In this document: one piece after another, positions 17,301 through 26,116 of the stretch | Numbering within the stretch: the first letter of the stretch is position 1 | Layout of the letters: each line of letters opens with the position of its first letter | NCBI GenBank assembly: GCA_023511675.1 | Contig: JAIMBC010000004.1 | Coordinates: forward strand, 1-55,401 | DNA length: 55,401 nt | Source: Pirellulales bacterium | GTDB taxonomy: Bacteria; Planctomycetota; Planctomycetia; Pirellulales; JAIMBC01 | Direction: 5' to 3' | Notes under the pieces: model-generated | Database searches by the model: none | What the model saw: the letters and a program-made list of their open reading frames with translations, nothing else | What the model was told of the DNA's origin: nothing | Made by a program: the position numbers and the translations under genes

Positions 17301-20300
17301 ACGCTGCTGGCCGTGGAAGTTGGAGCGCGTGGCAGGGAACTTGAAGCCGCCCTAGCAGAGGGAGGGGAGGCCGGCGTGTGGCTCGCTTGGCGGGCTGCGC
17401 GAGAGCTGGCCAATCTATCCGCCATGCTAGCGGCTCTGGCACTGGTGCGTTGGCAGGCGGGTCGCCGGGGGTGGTTCGCGGGCTGGCTGGCAGTGCTTGT
17501 AGCCGCAGCGATCGCGCTGCCGCAGGGCCTGCATTCCGTGGCCGCTTGCGCGACGCAGGGCACCCTGCTGGCGCTGGCGTGGAACGTGGCCCGCCCGCGG
17601 CGTGCCGCCGTGCGCAGGCAGGCTACGCTACGGCAGGAGGGCAGTACGCCGGGGGTTCGGGCGGCGCGTGCGGGCGTACTCGGCTTGCTGATGGCCGTGT
17701 TGGTGAGTGCCGCGAATGCCGGTCAACCGCCCGCCGCGCCACGTCATGTTGCGAATGCTGCGGAAGGTACGGCGGGCGGACTCCAGGCAGACGAGGGCCG
17801 ACTGCCCGCCGCTGCGGCGGCGAAGGCAGGGCCCCGTGTATACCAGGTGCTGATTCCCGTGGACGAGCAGCGCCGTCCCACGGGTGATCGCTATCTGGTC
17901 CCCGAGGAGTTTCGCAATCTCCTGCGAGAACGGGCCATGGAAGCGCGGGGGACGCCACGTGCCTGGATGTTGCAAGAGGCTTTGTATACGGGCACCCTTG
18001 CCCGAGACGCCGGCCAGGGCAGTCTGCGGCCGGCTGGTTTTGTGGCACGGCTGAGCGTGCGCGTGTTTACAGCCGGAGCCAGGCTGGCCATTCCCTTCGG
18101 CGAGGGCGGTACGGCTGTGCAGGCAGCGCTGGCGACCCTGGATGGCAATCCGATCGATGCTCAATGGGACGCCGAGGTACGTGTGCTGCGCACCGAGCCT
18201 CTGGAAGCCGGCGAGCACGTGCTGGAACTGCCGCTGGCGTTGCAGGTGCAGAGCCTCGGCCTGCGCGACGGGATGCTGATCTCCTGTCCGCGGCTGTGCC
18301 GCTCAAAGGTGGAGCTATCCCTCCCCGCCGATGCCGAGGACGTGCTGGTGCCCGAAGCCCGTGGCGCGCAAGGGCGGAGTGCGGATGGCCGCCGGTTGTG
18401 GGCCGAGTTGGGGCCGGTGAATGAGTTCTCGTTGCGGTGGCGGTCGCAGGCTCCGGCACCTGCCCAGGCGCCGGTGAGCCTCGAACAACTGGTGTGGCTC
18501 AATCTGCAACCCGGCTCTGTGGCCGCCAAGGTCCGCCTGCACTTCGAGCTGCAACCACGGCAGCTCGACCGCATCCGGCTGTTAGTCGACCAGCGGCTGC
18601 GGATGCTGCCGGTGGAGGCGCCGGCAGGGGCCGTTCCCACAATGCGGATGCTGCCGCGCGAGCCGCGCCTGCCTCGGGATATGGAGCTGCTGGAGTTGGT
18701 CTTCCCCCAGCCCGTGGGGGGCAAGTTCACGCTGACGCTGCCGTTCTTGGTGGTAGGGGCTGTGGGGACTGGCAACGTGCGTCTGCCCCGCATCGAAGTG
18801 GCGGACGCCGTGACCAACCGGTTGTGGGTTGGCGTGGATGTGGATGACGCCCTGGAGTACACGCTTCCCGACGCGGAGCTGGCCCGGCCGGTGAACGGAA
18901 CCGATTTTGCCGCTGCCTGGGGAGCCGAGGCACCGCAGTTGGACTTCGCCGTGGAACTGGCACCGCGGCGGCCTGTGGTGAGCGTCGCCACACGGCGTCG
19001 CAGCGCCACCACCGCCGCCGAGCAGCAACTGGCGTTTGTGTTTGGCCCGTCGGGCACGGCGGTAGAGTACCGGGCACAGCTTGAAACCGTGGGCGGGGTG
19101 GCCTTCCAGCACTATCTGGATTTGCCGGGCGAGTTTCAGGTGGAGACGGTCGACTTGCGAGTAGATGGCCGCGCGGCGGCTGTGCGCTGGGCACGCACTT
19201 CTACGGCGGGAATCGCGATCTTTCTCAGAGAGCCTGCTGGCGGAAAGCAGGAGCTGACCGTACAAGGCTGGCTGCCAGCCCAGCAGGGGAGCAAGTTCCT
19301 CCTGTCCGGATTCGGTCTGCGCGGCGCGGAGACGCGGCGGACCACCGTGCACCTGCGCAGGGAAAGTGCGGTGCTTGTTTCTCCCCTCGAGCCGGTGAAG
19401 GCCACGGAGATCGTGCCGCTGGCCGAAGGGGGCACCTTGCGCGGCTGGCCGGTGAAGTCCTACGTTACAGAAGGGGGAATGCCCGACCTGGCTGTCGAGG
19501 TTCTGCCCAATCAACTTCAAGTGCAGGCGGTGCAGCTCTGCTGGGTCGAACGCAGTGCTGACGCCTGGATGCTGCACGTCGAGATTCGGGCAGAGGTTAG
19601 GGAAGGGCAGCTCGATCAGATTCGGCTGGAGATTCCGCCCCACTGGCAAGGCCCGTTTGAGGTCCTGTCGGCTTCTGGAGAAGCGGCGGGACAGGCCGTG
19701 CTCCGCACGACTGCCACACGTTCCATCTTGCACGTGTTGCTGCGCAACTCCATGAGCGCCATGGCAGGAATCCATTTGCGGGGGACGTGGCAGCCTCCCG
19801 CCAGCGAGCCGGTGGTCCTTCCCCAGATCGTCATGCTGGATGCCGCCGTTCTGGAGCGCTTCGTGTTGCTGCCACAGCGGCTGGGCAGCGAGCCGGCCGT
19901 CTGGCTCACGGAGCGGCTGCAACCGGACACGCTCCCGCAAGGTCTGCCCTTGGTGCCGCCGGCGGGCTCCTTTGAGGCGTTCCGCGTGTTGGCAGAACCC
20001 TTTCGTGCCGAGTTGCGCCGCGAGCCGCCTCCCGCCCATCGTCCTCGCGTGCGTCATGCCGAAACACTTCTCACCTGGTTCGAGAACGGTACGTGGATCG
20101 GCCGCAGCATCTTCGATGTGGAACCGGCCGGCGCTACGGGGATCCTGCTGGATGTGCCCCCCCACATCGCCCTGCTGCACTGCACCGTCGATGGCCTCGA
20201 CGCCGCTCTCCTTCCCAAGACCCCCACACGCTGGGAACTCCCCCTCGCGCCCCAGCCGCTGCCAGTCCGTGTTGAACTCGCTTTCACCTACCAGCCCCCC

Positions 20301-21119
20301 GCGGCGTCGGTCTGGCAATCCGAGAGGGTCTTGGCCTCACCCCGACCGGTGAACGTACCCGCCGGCCAGTGGCTCTGGGCCATTGCCACTCCGCGCGAGG
20401 CCATCCCTCCCTCGCCCCTCGGATGGCAACCCCTCTCCAACCCAGATCTCGAGCGGCAGCGCCTCCGGGACCTCGCCACTCTGCTCAGAGATGCCGCCGA
20501 AACCCTCACTCGCCAGGACAGCGAGGATGCGGAAGGCTGGTATCGCACCTGGGCAGGCCGCCTGCGCGAGGGGCAGTTGCGCCTTTTGCAATGGGCAACA
20601 GCACAGGAGGCATCGCAGCGTTCGCCCATCAGTGAGGAGGTGGCTCGCTCCGTCCGCGAGCAAGACGCCATTGCACTGCGGCTCAATGTGCAACACGTCT
20701 GGCAGCAGATCAAGGATCGCACTCGGCTGCCGCCGCGCTGGCAGCAAAGCAGCGAGTCTTGGGGTCCGGCCGCCATAGCCAGTCAGGCTGCGCTTGCTTG
20801 GCAGGCGGTGGGAGAAACCTCATCCCCGGAACTTACGGTGCGCGTGCCAAGGAGGCTGCGCGCCGCGTGGCAGCCCGCCGTCGCCCTGAACTGCCTGCTG
20901 ATCGTCGGCGCCTACCTGGCAGCGCGCCGCGTCCCGCCAGATTGGTGCTGGAGATGGTCTCGCTTGCTGCTGGTGGCTGCCGGGCTGGGCTGGTGGCTCT
21001 GGCTGCGTCCACCCCAGCTCGGCCTCCTTATCTGCCTGCTGGCACTGCTGGCCGGCATCTTGCCAGCGTGGCGCCGCGCGCGCGAGCCCGGCTCGACACT
21101 CCAGGTAGTCGCTGATTGA
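14388..21119 (+). CDS. giant exported membrane protein, modules 2 and 3 fused (unknown function)
   Basis: A 2243-residue protein with two tandem halves. Half one (residues 1-1075) has a signal peptide (I-V-L-V-L-A-A-W-L-A-S-A-S-L-A-V-S-G), a segment with D-R-Y-V-P-M-E-A-A-E-F-E-E-L, beta-rich sequence, and membrane helices at about 995-1073. Half two starts with a new signal-like helix (about 1090-1112, V-L-G-L-L-M-A-V-L-V-S-A-A-N-A), then V-L-I-P-V-D-E-Q-R-R-P and R-Y-L-V-P-E-E-F-R-N-L-L, again beta-rich, and ends in helices at about 2165-2225. Each half resembles the preceding 1103-residue protein in layout. ATG 14388 overlaps the previous stop. Function unknown; a cell-envelope scaffold is a guess. 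Confidence 0.8.
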   Translation: MRLARRSAGIVLVLAAWLASASLAVSGQPLRFRRLFAPADRPELWPRDSDRYVPMEAAEFEELVELLRGVPPGMPDLGRARLVHAEYEGRLVEPDLLQGRAILQFEHDGGEPVLARLDGWEICLASAAWEEIDGPPALIGAGPDQTPLLLVERSGRLVASWTLRGQIEGEGAVSFPLALARTAVSSLALELPIPLAPAFSAGISREVPAVAEGWRRWRVDLGGTRSLRVLVAGSQAQPHQRRLTLVEEQTTYDVSPLGVDVLSQFTLDVHHEPLERLSLSLDPGLELVAVRYADVPLAWKLDEQAEPLVRRALVELPEPVLGTGRVLRVAAVAPVAMDQRWRLPRVRVEQAIWQAGRMHVLVRAPLEASELEPVMCRQSGAGPLAGGIAGEMFELDAFSPDAAVELAVARPPRLPSVHAAAVVSVAPDELQQQVQLWLSWNSARPRTVELQVAPGWLIEDVAGTPPEAWGQWEFVPQPNAGGLLRLPLAVGQEAGAAVSLTVKGRRPRAAGEDVIAGQALEMLRFSQVRPATSYLLLRSLGPYELHREPEELNEAVDRTQLPEEVALLFQGVQGLPVRLAARATPWQVRLVPHPPRYRARIHLETHVRGDEMLEHARLYCQPGKSPLDRVLVHFTQRSPTAPQWTIDVRRGQTFTVRRLSDEETLALAVNPQGETWEVSLEPPRDGPLQIQARRRLPRASTASLALVSAPQAEDQQGLLIIRSSPAQPLRIENTRLAPAMLPTHDESVDLCAALRYDPARESAPGLQAAVRIHALDPSSQPARTYVSDLRVDSFAESSGRTRHRLAAMIRSGGHTSCSLMLPQGARVLSVRTNGQLVRSARDGQKLSVPLDPGRRWQRLAVEYETAGPTVRLMSRWQASWPVFDLPVAQRSWTLWLPPALVCVRPSMALQLSPSVWLPRLFGGLARGEGEAFFHPLSLASWRAAVVAAIERLSSGGVEAEVPASPYRGWRATLLAVEVGARGRELEAALAEGGEAGVWLAWRAARELANLSAMLAALALVRWQAGRRGWFAGWLAVLVAAAIALPQGLHSVAACATQGTLLALAWNVARPRRAAVRRQATLRQEGSTPGVRAARAGVLGLLMAVLVSAANAGQPPAAPRHVANAAEGTAGGLQADEGRLPAAAAAKAGPRVYQVLIPVDEQRRPTGDRYLVPEEFRNLLRERAMEARGTPRAWMLQEALYTGTLARDAGQGSLRPAGFVARLSVRVFTAGARLAIPFGEGGTAVQAALATLDGNPIDAQWDAEVRVLRTEPLEAGEHVLELPLALQVQSLGLRDGMLISCPRLCRSKVELSLPADAEDVLVPEARGAQGRSADGRRLWAELGPVNEFSLRWRSQAPAPAQAPVSLEQLVWLNLQPGSVAAKVRLHFELQPRQLDRIRLLVDQRLRMLPVEAPAGAVPTMRMLPREPRLPRDMELLELVFPQPVGGKFTLTLPFLVVGAVGTGNVRLPRIEVADAVTNRLWVGVDVDDALEYTLPDAELARPVNGTDFAAAWGAEAPQLDFAVELAPRRPVVSVATRRRSATTAAEQQLAFVFGPSGTAVEYRAQLETVGGVAFQHYLDLPGEFQVETVDLRVDGRAAAVRWARTSTAGIAIFLREPAGGKQELTVQGWLPAQQGSKFLLSGFGLRGAETRRTTVHLRRESAVLVSPLEPVKATEIVPLAEGGTLRGWPVKSYVTEGGMPDLAVEVLPNQLQVQAVQLCWVERSADAWMLHVEIRAEVREGQLDQIRLEIPPHWQGPFEVLSASGEAAGQAVLRTTATRSILHVLLRNSMSAMAGIHLRGTWQPPASEPVVLPQIVMLDAAVLERFVLLPQRLGSEPAVWLTERLQPDTLPQGLPLVPPAGSFEAFRVLAEPFRAELRREPPPAHRPRVRHAETLLTWFENGTWIGRSIFDVEPAGATGILLDVPPHIALLHCTVDGLDAALLPKTPTRWELPLAPQPLPVRVELAFTYQPPAASVWQSERVLASPRPVNVPAGQWLWAIATPREAIPPSPLGWQPLSNPDLERQRLRDLATLLRDAAETLTRQDSEDAEGWYRTWAGRLREGQLRLLQWATAQEASQRSPISEEVARSVREQDAIALRLNVQHVWQQIKDRTRLPPRWQQSSESWGPAAIASQAALAWQAVGETSSPELTVRVPRRLRAAWQPAVALNCLLIVGAYLAARRVPPDWCWRWSRLLLVAAGLGWWLWLRPPQLGLLICLLALLAGILPAWRRAREPGSTLQVVAD

Positions 21120-21123
21120 TCCC

Positions 21124-21834
21124 ATGCTGACTCCGCCCCCCGTCCGGTTGGATTTGCTGGTTGTGGCGCCGCATCCCGATGATGCGGAGTTGGGCATGGC
21201 CGGAACCATGCTGCGCTGCAAGCAGGAAGGGCTTGCGGTGGGCGTGCTCGATCTGACCGATGGCGAACCCACGCCCCAGGGTACGCCGGAGTTGCGGGCC
21301 GAGGAGACGGCCGCCGCCACACGGCTGCTGGGAATCGACTGGCGAGGCAACCTCGGCCTTGTGAATCGGCAGCTCGAGCACACCATGGCAGCGCGGGCAC
21401 GTCTGGCAGGTGCCCTGCGGCTGCTGCGGCCGCGGTGGATATTCGCTCCATACTGGGTCGATGCCCACCCCGACCATGTCGCCGCCACTCAACTCATCGA
21501 GGCAGCACGTTTCTGGGCCAAGCTCACGAAGAGCGACCTGCCTGGAGATCCCTATTATCCCGAGAGGATCTGGTATTACCTGTGCATGCATTTGCGGCAG
21601 GTCGTACAGCCGGCGTTTGTGGTTGACATTTCTCCCTATTGGGAACAAAAGCGTGCGATCATCGAGTGCTACCGCAGCCAGTTCATTGCCGGCCGCCCGC
21701 AAACGCCCCCTACCATGATCGACCGCATCCGCGATCAGGCCGCTTACTGGGGCTGGACCATTGGTACGGCCTACGGCGAGGCCTTTGCCAGCCGCGAGCC
21801 GCCGGGCCTGCGCAGCCTACGCGATCTGTGCTGA
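21124..21834 (+). CDS. bshB1: PIG-L deacetylase, BshB1-like
   Basis: A 236-residue cytoplasmic zinc deacetylase of the PIG-L family. The zinc motif is A-P-H-P-D-D-A-E-L-G at residues 15-24, with the second half A-H-P-D-H near 118. V-L-D-L-T-D-G-E-P-T-P-Q-G-T-P-E, the R-G-N-L-G-L segment and the closing Y-G-E-A-F fit BshB1, which removes the acetyl group from GlcNAc-malate in bacillithiol synthesis. Other bsh genes are not in the window, so the pathway is inferred from similarity. It starts four bases after the giant protein gene ends. Confidence 0.85.
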   Translation: MLTPPPVRLDLLVVAPHPDDAELGMAGTMLRCKQEGLAVGVLDLTDGEPTPQGTPELRAEETAAATRLLGIDWRGNLGLVNRQLEHTMAARARLAGALRLLRPRWIFAPYWVDAHPDHVAATQLIEAARFWAKLTKSDLPGDPYYPERIWYYLCMHLRQVVQPAFVVDISPYWEQKRAIIECYRSQFIAGRPQTPPTMIDRIRDQAAYWGWTIGTAYGEAFASREPPGLRSLRDLC

Positions 21835-21905
21835 AAAACTGGACTGCCTCCCCCGGCCCGCCTCCGAGGTCGCACCCCGACTGTGGGAACCTTGCTGCGT
21901 AGAGT

Positions 21906-23087
21906 ATGATGCAGCAGATGAAGAAGGCAGCGTCACAGCGTCGTAAGAGGAGCCAAGGCCGCTCCTTCCCGCCCTCGCCGGCTGGCCGCGGGCGGACGGC
22001 GGCAGTGCGCAACCGCCCCAGCGCGAGAGCAGAGGCGGGCGAGCGTGCCAGGGAGGATCAAGGCCAGCAGGGAGAACGGTTGCAGAAAGTTCTCGCACGT
22101 GCCGGCCTGGGCAGCCGCCGCCATTGCGAGGAGCTGATCGTCCAAGGCCGCGTGGAGGTCGATCGCCAAGTTGTCACCGAGCTGGGCGTGCGCGTCGATG
22201 CAAACAAGCAAGAGATTCGCGTGGACGGAGAGCCGATCCAGCTCCCTGGCCTGGTCTACTTCATCGTCAACAAGCCGCAGGGGGTGGTGTGTACGCACCG
22301 GGACCCGGCTGGGCGGGCGCGCGTGATCGACCTGCTGCCTGCCACCAGGGAGCGGCTGTTTACAGTGGGGCGGCTCGACCGCATGAGCGAGGGGTTGCTG
22401 CTGGTCACCAATGATGGACCGCTGGCCAACCTGCTGGCCCATCCCCGTTACGGCGTGCCCAAGACCTATCTGGTACAGGTCGCCGGCAAGCCCGAGCCGG
22501 AGTCGCTCCAACAACTACGGCAGGGTGTACGCCTGGCCGAAGGCGTGGCACGCTGCAGCTCGATCCGCTGGCTCAGGCATCACAATAACAGCACGCTCCT
22601 CGAAATCGTGCTCACGGAGGGCAAGAACCGAGAGATTCGCCGGGTGCTGGCCAAGGTGGGGCACAAGGTGATGTGGCTCAAGCGGATTGCCCTCGGCCCG
22701 CTGCGATTGGGGAATCTGGCCCCGGGCGCCTACCGGCGGCTGCGCGACGACGAGCTGCGCCAGTTGCGCGCCTTTGTCCAACGTCGCGGGCGGCGGCCCG
22801 CCGCCTTCGTCCCTGGTATGGCTGAACCGCTTGATCCATCTATGGCGGCTGCATCGTCCCAACCGCTCGATGTGGCTGCTCGGACCGAATCGGACGCACG
22901 GCCCGAAACAGCAGGCCAGCGCGCCTCAGCCACCAGCAGCGCGGGTCCCGCACGTGCTTCCGGGGGCAAGGCTGCCAGGCGTGCTAAACGCGAGCAGCAC
23001 GTGCAACCCCCTGGGCCGGCCGCTGGAGCCGCACAGGTAGGCTGCGGCGTAACCCCGGCAGAAGTGCCGCGTGCGGAGACGCCCTAA
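21906..23087 (+). CDS. RluB/RsuA-family pseudouridine synthase with long tails
   Basis: A 393-residue rRNA pseudouridine synthase. A basic N-terminal tail (1-55) precedes an S4 RNA-binding domain (R-L-Q-K-V-L-A-R-A-G-L-G-S-R-R, about 58-105). The catalytic domain carries Y-F-I-V-N-K-P-Q-G-V-V-C-T, the active-site Asp in G-R-L-D-R-M-S-E-G-L-L-L-V-T-N-D-G, and the RluB/RsuA ending E-G-K-N-R-E-I-R-R. About 100 residues after the fold are Ala/Pro/Arg-rich and look disordered. Target is probably a single uridine in 23S rRNA (RluB) but RsuA/RluE cannot be excluded. Its stop overlaps the pyrK start (TAATG). Confidence 0.9.
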   Translation: MMQQMKKAASQRRKRSQGRSFPPSPAGRGRTAAVRNRPSARAEAGERAREDQGQQGERLQKVLARAGLGSRRHCEELIVQGRVEVDRQVVTELGVRVDANKQEIRVDGEPIQLPGLVYFIVNKPQGVVCTHRDPAGRARVIDLLPATRERLFTVGRLDRMSEGLLLVTNDGPLANLLAHPRYGVPKTYLVQVAGKPEPESLQQLRQGVRLAEGVARCSSIRWLRHHNNSTLLEIVLTEGKNREIRRVLAKVGHKVMWLKRIALGPLRLGNLAPGAYRRLRDDELRQLRAFVQRRGRRPAAFVPGMAEPLDPSMAAASSQPLDVAARTESDARPETAGQRASATSSAGPARASGGKAARRAKREQHVQPPGPAAGAAQVGCGVTPAEVPRAETP

Positions 23088-23968
23088 TGTCTCAGCCTCC
23101 TACGGCAGGCGGCCGCTGGTGGGGCCGCGTCAGCGTGCATGAGCAGGTGCGGCTGGCGCGAGACACGTATCGCTTGCGTCTCGCCTGCCCCGAGCTGGCC
23201 CGGATGATCGTGCCGGGTCAATTCGTCATGTTGCGTTTGGCCGGCTGCAACGACCCTTTGCTGGGCCGCCCGCTTGCGCTCTACGACACCTGGTGTGTGG
23301 AGAACAAGCCGGTCGGCCTAGATATCGTCTACCTTGCCGTCGGCAAACTCACACGCCGGATGGCCCAGCTCGAACCCGGTGCACCGCTGGAAATCTGGGG
23401 ACCGCTGGGCAACGGCTTCCCGCCGGCGCCTCCTCGGCCTCTGCTGCTGGCTGCCGGAGGCATTGGCCAAACCCCTTTTCTGGCGGTGGCCCGCGAACAT
23501 CTGGGCTTGCGCCGCTATGGAGTGGGCCTGCGTTATCCGAGCGCTGAACGCAACGGAGCCAGCCCCGGTACTGTGACGCTCTGTTACGGCACGCGTACTG
23601 CGGAATTGCTGGCCGGAGTGGACGACTTTGAGGCGCTGGGCGTCAACATCCGCCTCAGCACGGACGACGGCACCGCCGGCTACCATGGCCTGGTCACCGA
23701 CCTGGTGGCGTACGAACTCGCCAGCAGCCGCCCAAGCGCCGTATACTGCTGTGGCCCCGAGCCGATGATGGCTGCCGTGGCAAAGCTGGCTAGCCTCGCC
23801 GGCGTGCCCTGCCTGGTCTCGCTGGAAACGCCCATGGCGTGCGGCATCGGCGTCTGCTTTAGCTGCGTGGCCCGCATTCGCCAGCCCGACGGCGGCTGGG
23901 ATTACCAACGTGCCTGCGTCGCAGGGCCGGTGTTCGACGCCTCGCAAGTGGTCTGGGATGCCACCTAG
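23087..23968 (+). CDS. pyrK: dihydroorotate dehydrogenase electron transfer subunit
   Basis: A 293-residue iron-sulfur flavoprotein of the ferredoxin-reductase type. The FAD-binding barrel has P-G-Q-F-V-M-L-R and R-P-L-A-L-Y-D; the nucleotide-binding domain begins L-L-L-A-A-G-G-I-G-Q-T-P-F; and the C-terminal [2Fe-2S] ligands are in M-A-C-G-I-G-V-C-F-S-C plus a distant C in Y-Q-R-A-C. This is PyrK, which passes electrons from class 1B PyrD to NAD+ in pyrimidine synthesis. pyrD is not in the window. The ATG overlaps the preceding stop by one base. Confidence 0.9.
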   Translation: MSQPPTAGGRWWGRVSVHEQVRLARDTYRLRLACPELARMIVPGQFVMLRLAGCNDPLLGRPLALYDTWCVENKPVGLDIVYLAVGKLTRRMAQLEPGAPLEIWGPLGNGFPPAPPRPLLLAAGGIGQTPFLAVAREHLGLRRYGVGLRYPSAERNGASPGTVTLCYGTRTAELLAGVDDFEALGVNIRLSTDDGTAGYHGLVTDLVAYELASSRPSAVYCCGPEPMMAAVAKLASLAGVPCLVSLETPMACGIGVCFSCVARIRQPDGGWDYQRACVAGPVFDASQVVWDAT

Positions 23969-23982
23969 GAGCCCGCTGCAAT

Positions 23983-24402
23983 ATGCATCCACGCTACTGG
24001 ATTCTGTGCGGCGCCCTGCTGGCCGCGGCTGGCGTCGCGGCAGGCGCCTTCCACTCCCACGGCCTTGAAGCGTTTCTCAACCGCCGCAGCCCTGATCCGG
24101 CCGCCAACCTGGCACGCATGGAGCGCTTTGAACTAGCGGTGCAGTATCACCTGGTGCACGCGCTGGGATTGGTACTGTGCGGATTGCTCGGCCTGTATCG
24201 CCCCACCCTGTTTGTGACGCTGGCCGGCCTAGCATTTCTGACGGGAATCGCCTTGTTTTCGGGAGGGCTCTACCTGCGCGCCTTGGGGAGCGACCTGCCG
24301 CTGCCGTACTTGATACCCGCTGGCGGTGTGGCATACATCTTGGGCTGGCTGCTGGCGGCCGTGGCCGCCCTAAGGTCGCCTGGCGGTTCGCAAGGCCGCT
24401 AG
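23983..24402 (+). CDS. DUF423 membrane protein
   Basis: A 139-residue protein with four hydrophobic helices and the DUF423 (YgdD-like) pattern: a first helix with G-A-L-L-A-A-A-G-V-A-A-G-A-F followed by H-S-H-G-L, then A-V-Q-Y-H-L-V-H-A-L, L-A-G-L-A-F-L-T-G-I-A-L-F-S-G-G-L-Y and P-A-G-G-V-A-Y-I-L-G-W. Function of the family is not known. It follows pyrK by 14 bases. Confidence 0.88.
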   Translation: MHPRYWILCGALLAAAGVAAGAFHSHGLEAFLNRRSPDPAANLARMERFELAVQYHLVHALGLVLCGLLGLYRPTLFVTLAGLAFLTGIALFSGGLYLRALGSDLPLPYLIPAGGVAYILGWLLAAVAALRSPGGSQGR

Positions 24403-24723
24403 CGATGGCACAGCGCGGTTGCTGGCGCAGAGTGCCTCCCCTTCGCGCAGGCAAGAGGCCAGCCCTGGGCCTTGCCTTCGTGCCAACGATGGTGCCTCTG
24501 CTTTGCGCGGGCGAGATACCATCGGCACCCTGGGCACACCTCCGATCCTGTGTACGGCCAGGTTCACCTGGCGCTCGGCACGCATCAAACGGCGTTGATA
24601 TCTGCGGGGCGCTTCCGTAAACTCAAGGAGTGCCCTGGTGATCCGATTCCAGTACCCTCCCGCCTGAGTGACACTCCTGCCTGCCAGGGCAGTTGCCAAG
24701 CTCGCAGCTAAGAGGAATCAGCC
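24403..24723. other. intergenic region before the DUF1501 gene
   Basis: 321 bases with no convincing gene. Near the 3' end GCCCTGG and CCAGGGC could pair, and AAGAGGA lies just upstream of the DUF1501 ATG as its ribosome site. Confidence 0.4.
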
Positions 24724-26106
24724 ATGCTCCGCTTCTCTCAGCAGTGTTCCGGCCGTGACCGGATGCGGTGGACCCGCAGGCAAGTGCTCGAGGTAGGCAG
24801 CCTGGGTGCCATGGGGATCACGCTGCCGAAGCTGTTGCGTGCGGGAGCCGAGGGCGGTTCGCCCTCTCCGCGGGCAGATGCCTGCGTGCTGATCTTCCTT
24901 AACGGGGGTCCCAGCCATCTTGACATGTGGGATATGAAGCCGGAGGCCCCCGACGGGATTCGTGGGGAGTTCAAGCCCATTGCCACCAGCGTTCCGGGCA
25001 TAGAACTCAGTGAGCACTTGCCGCGTCTGGGCCGGCTGATGCACCATGCTGCGCTGGTGCGTTCGCTGCATCATAGCGTCAACAACGCGCATGCCATGGC
25101 GGTTTATACCAGCCTGACGGGGCATGACCGCGGAGATGCCACGGTGGCCGTCGGCGCCAACGGAGAGGATTACCCCACGCTCGGCGCAACGGTTAGCCTG
25201 TTGCGCCCACCGGCACAGGTGATGGTGCCCCACGTTTCTCTCCCATATCGGACGCAAGAGGGTGCAGGCGGCCCGCCGCAGCCCGGTTTTGACGGCGGCT
25301 TTCTGGGCCGGCAGTTCGATCCCTTGTTCATTTTGCGCGATCCCAATGCCCCGGACTTCGCCGTGCCGGAGTTGGCGCTGGCGGCCGATCTGACGCCCAC
25401 GCGCGTCGTCTCGCGGCAGCATCTGTTGCAGCAGTTGCGACGGCCGTTCCTGACAGGGCTGCCCCAGCCGGCACTCGATGCCATGGACAGTTTCCAGCAG
25501 CGGGCACTCGATCTGCTTACCAGCGAAGCGGCCCAGCGGGCCTTCCGCATCGATCAGGAACCGGCCGCTGTACGCGAGCGATACGGCCGCAACATCTACG
25601 GCCAGAGCGTGCTGCTGGCTCGCCGGCTCATCGAGGCGGGCACGCGCGTGGTTTCCATCTCCTGGGCGCCTGATGCCAATGCCACCTGGGACACCCATGG
25701 AAGCAACTTTGTGAAACTCAAGAACCAGCTCTTGCCTCAGTTCGACGCCGCCTGCTCCAGCCTGCTGGAGGACCTGGCGGAACGCGGCATGCTAGAACGC
25801 ACGTTGGTGCTGGTCCTGGGAGATTTCGGCCGTACCCCCAAGATCAACGGCAACAACGCCGGCCGCGACCACTGGAATTACTGCTACACGGTGATGCTGG
25901 CCGGCGGCGGCATTCGCGGGGGCATGGTCCACGGTGCCAGCGACAAGATCGGAGCCTTTCCCGCTCGCGACCCGCTCGGGCCGGGAGACGTGGTCGCCAC
26001 CGCCTACCACCTGCTCGGCATCTCCCCAGAGCAGATCCTCTATGATCACCTTGGCCGCCCCCATCGCCTCGTGGCCAAGGGCGACCCCATCCAGGCGATC
26101 ATCTGA
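24724..26106 (+). CDS. DUF1501 protein with twin-arginine-like leader
   Basis: A 460-residue member of DUF1501, an alkaline phosphatase/sulfatase-fold family greatly expanded in planctomycetes. A twin-arginine-like leader (T-R-R-Q-V-L-E-V-G-S-L-G-A-M-G) suggests folded export. The sequence then shows C-V-L-I-F-L-N-G-G-P-S-H-L-D-M-W-D, D-G-I-R-G-E-F, the S-L-H-H-S-V-N-N-A-H stretch and G-D-F-G-R-T-P-K-I-N, all typical. Planctomycete DUF1501 genes are commonly paired with DUF1549/DUF1553 genes, but none is here. AAGAGGA upstream supports the start. Confidence 0.9.
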   Translation: MLRFSQQCSGRDRMRWTRRQVLEVGSLGAMGITLPKLLRAGAEGGSPSPRADACVLIFLNGGPSHLDMWDMKPEAPDGIRGEFKPIATSVPGIELSEHLPRLGRLMHHAALVRSLHHSVNNAHAMAVYTSLTGHDRGDATVAVGANGEDYPTLGATVSLLRPPAQVMVPHVSLPYRTQEGAGGPPQPGFDGGFLGRQFDPLFILRDPNAPDFAVPELALAADLTPTRVVSRQHLLQQLRRPFLTGLPQPALDAMDSFQQRALDLLTSEAAQRAFRIDQEPAAVRERYGRNIYGQSVLLARRLIEAGTRVVSISWAPDANATWDTHGSNFVKLKNQLLPQFDAACSSLLEDLAERGMLERTLVLVLGDFGRTPKINGNNAGRDHWNYCYTVMLAGGGIRGGMVHGASDKIGAFPARDPLGPGDVVATAYHLLGISPEQILYDHLGRPHRLVAKGDPIQAII

Positions 26107-26116
26107 CACACGGACC

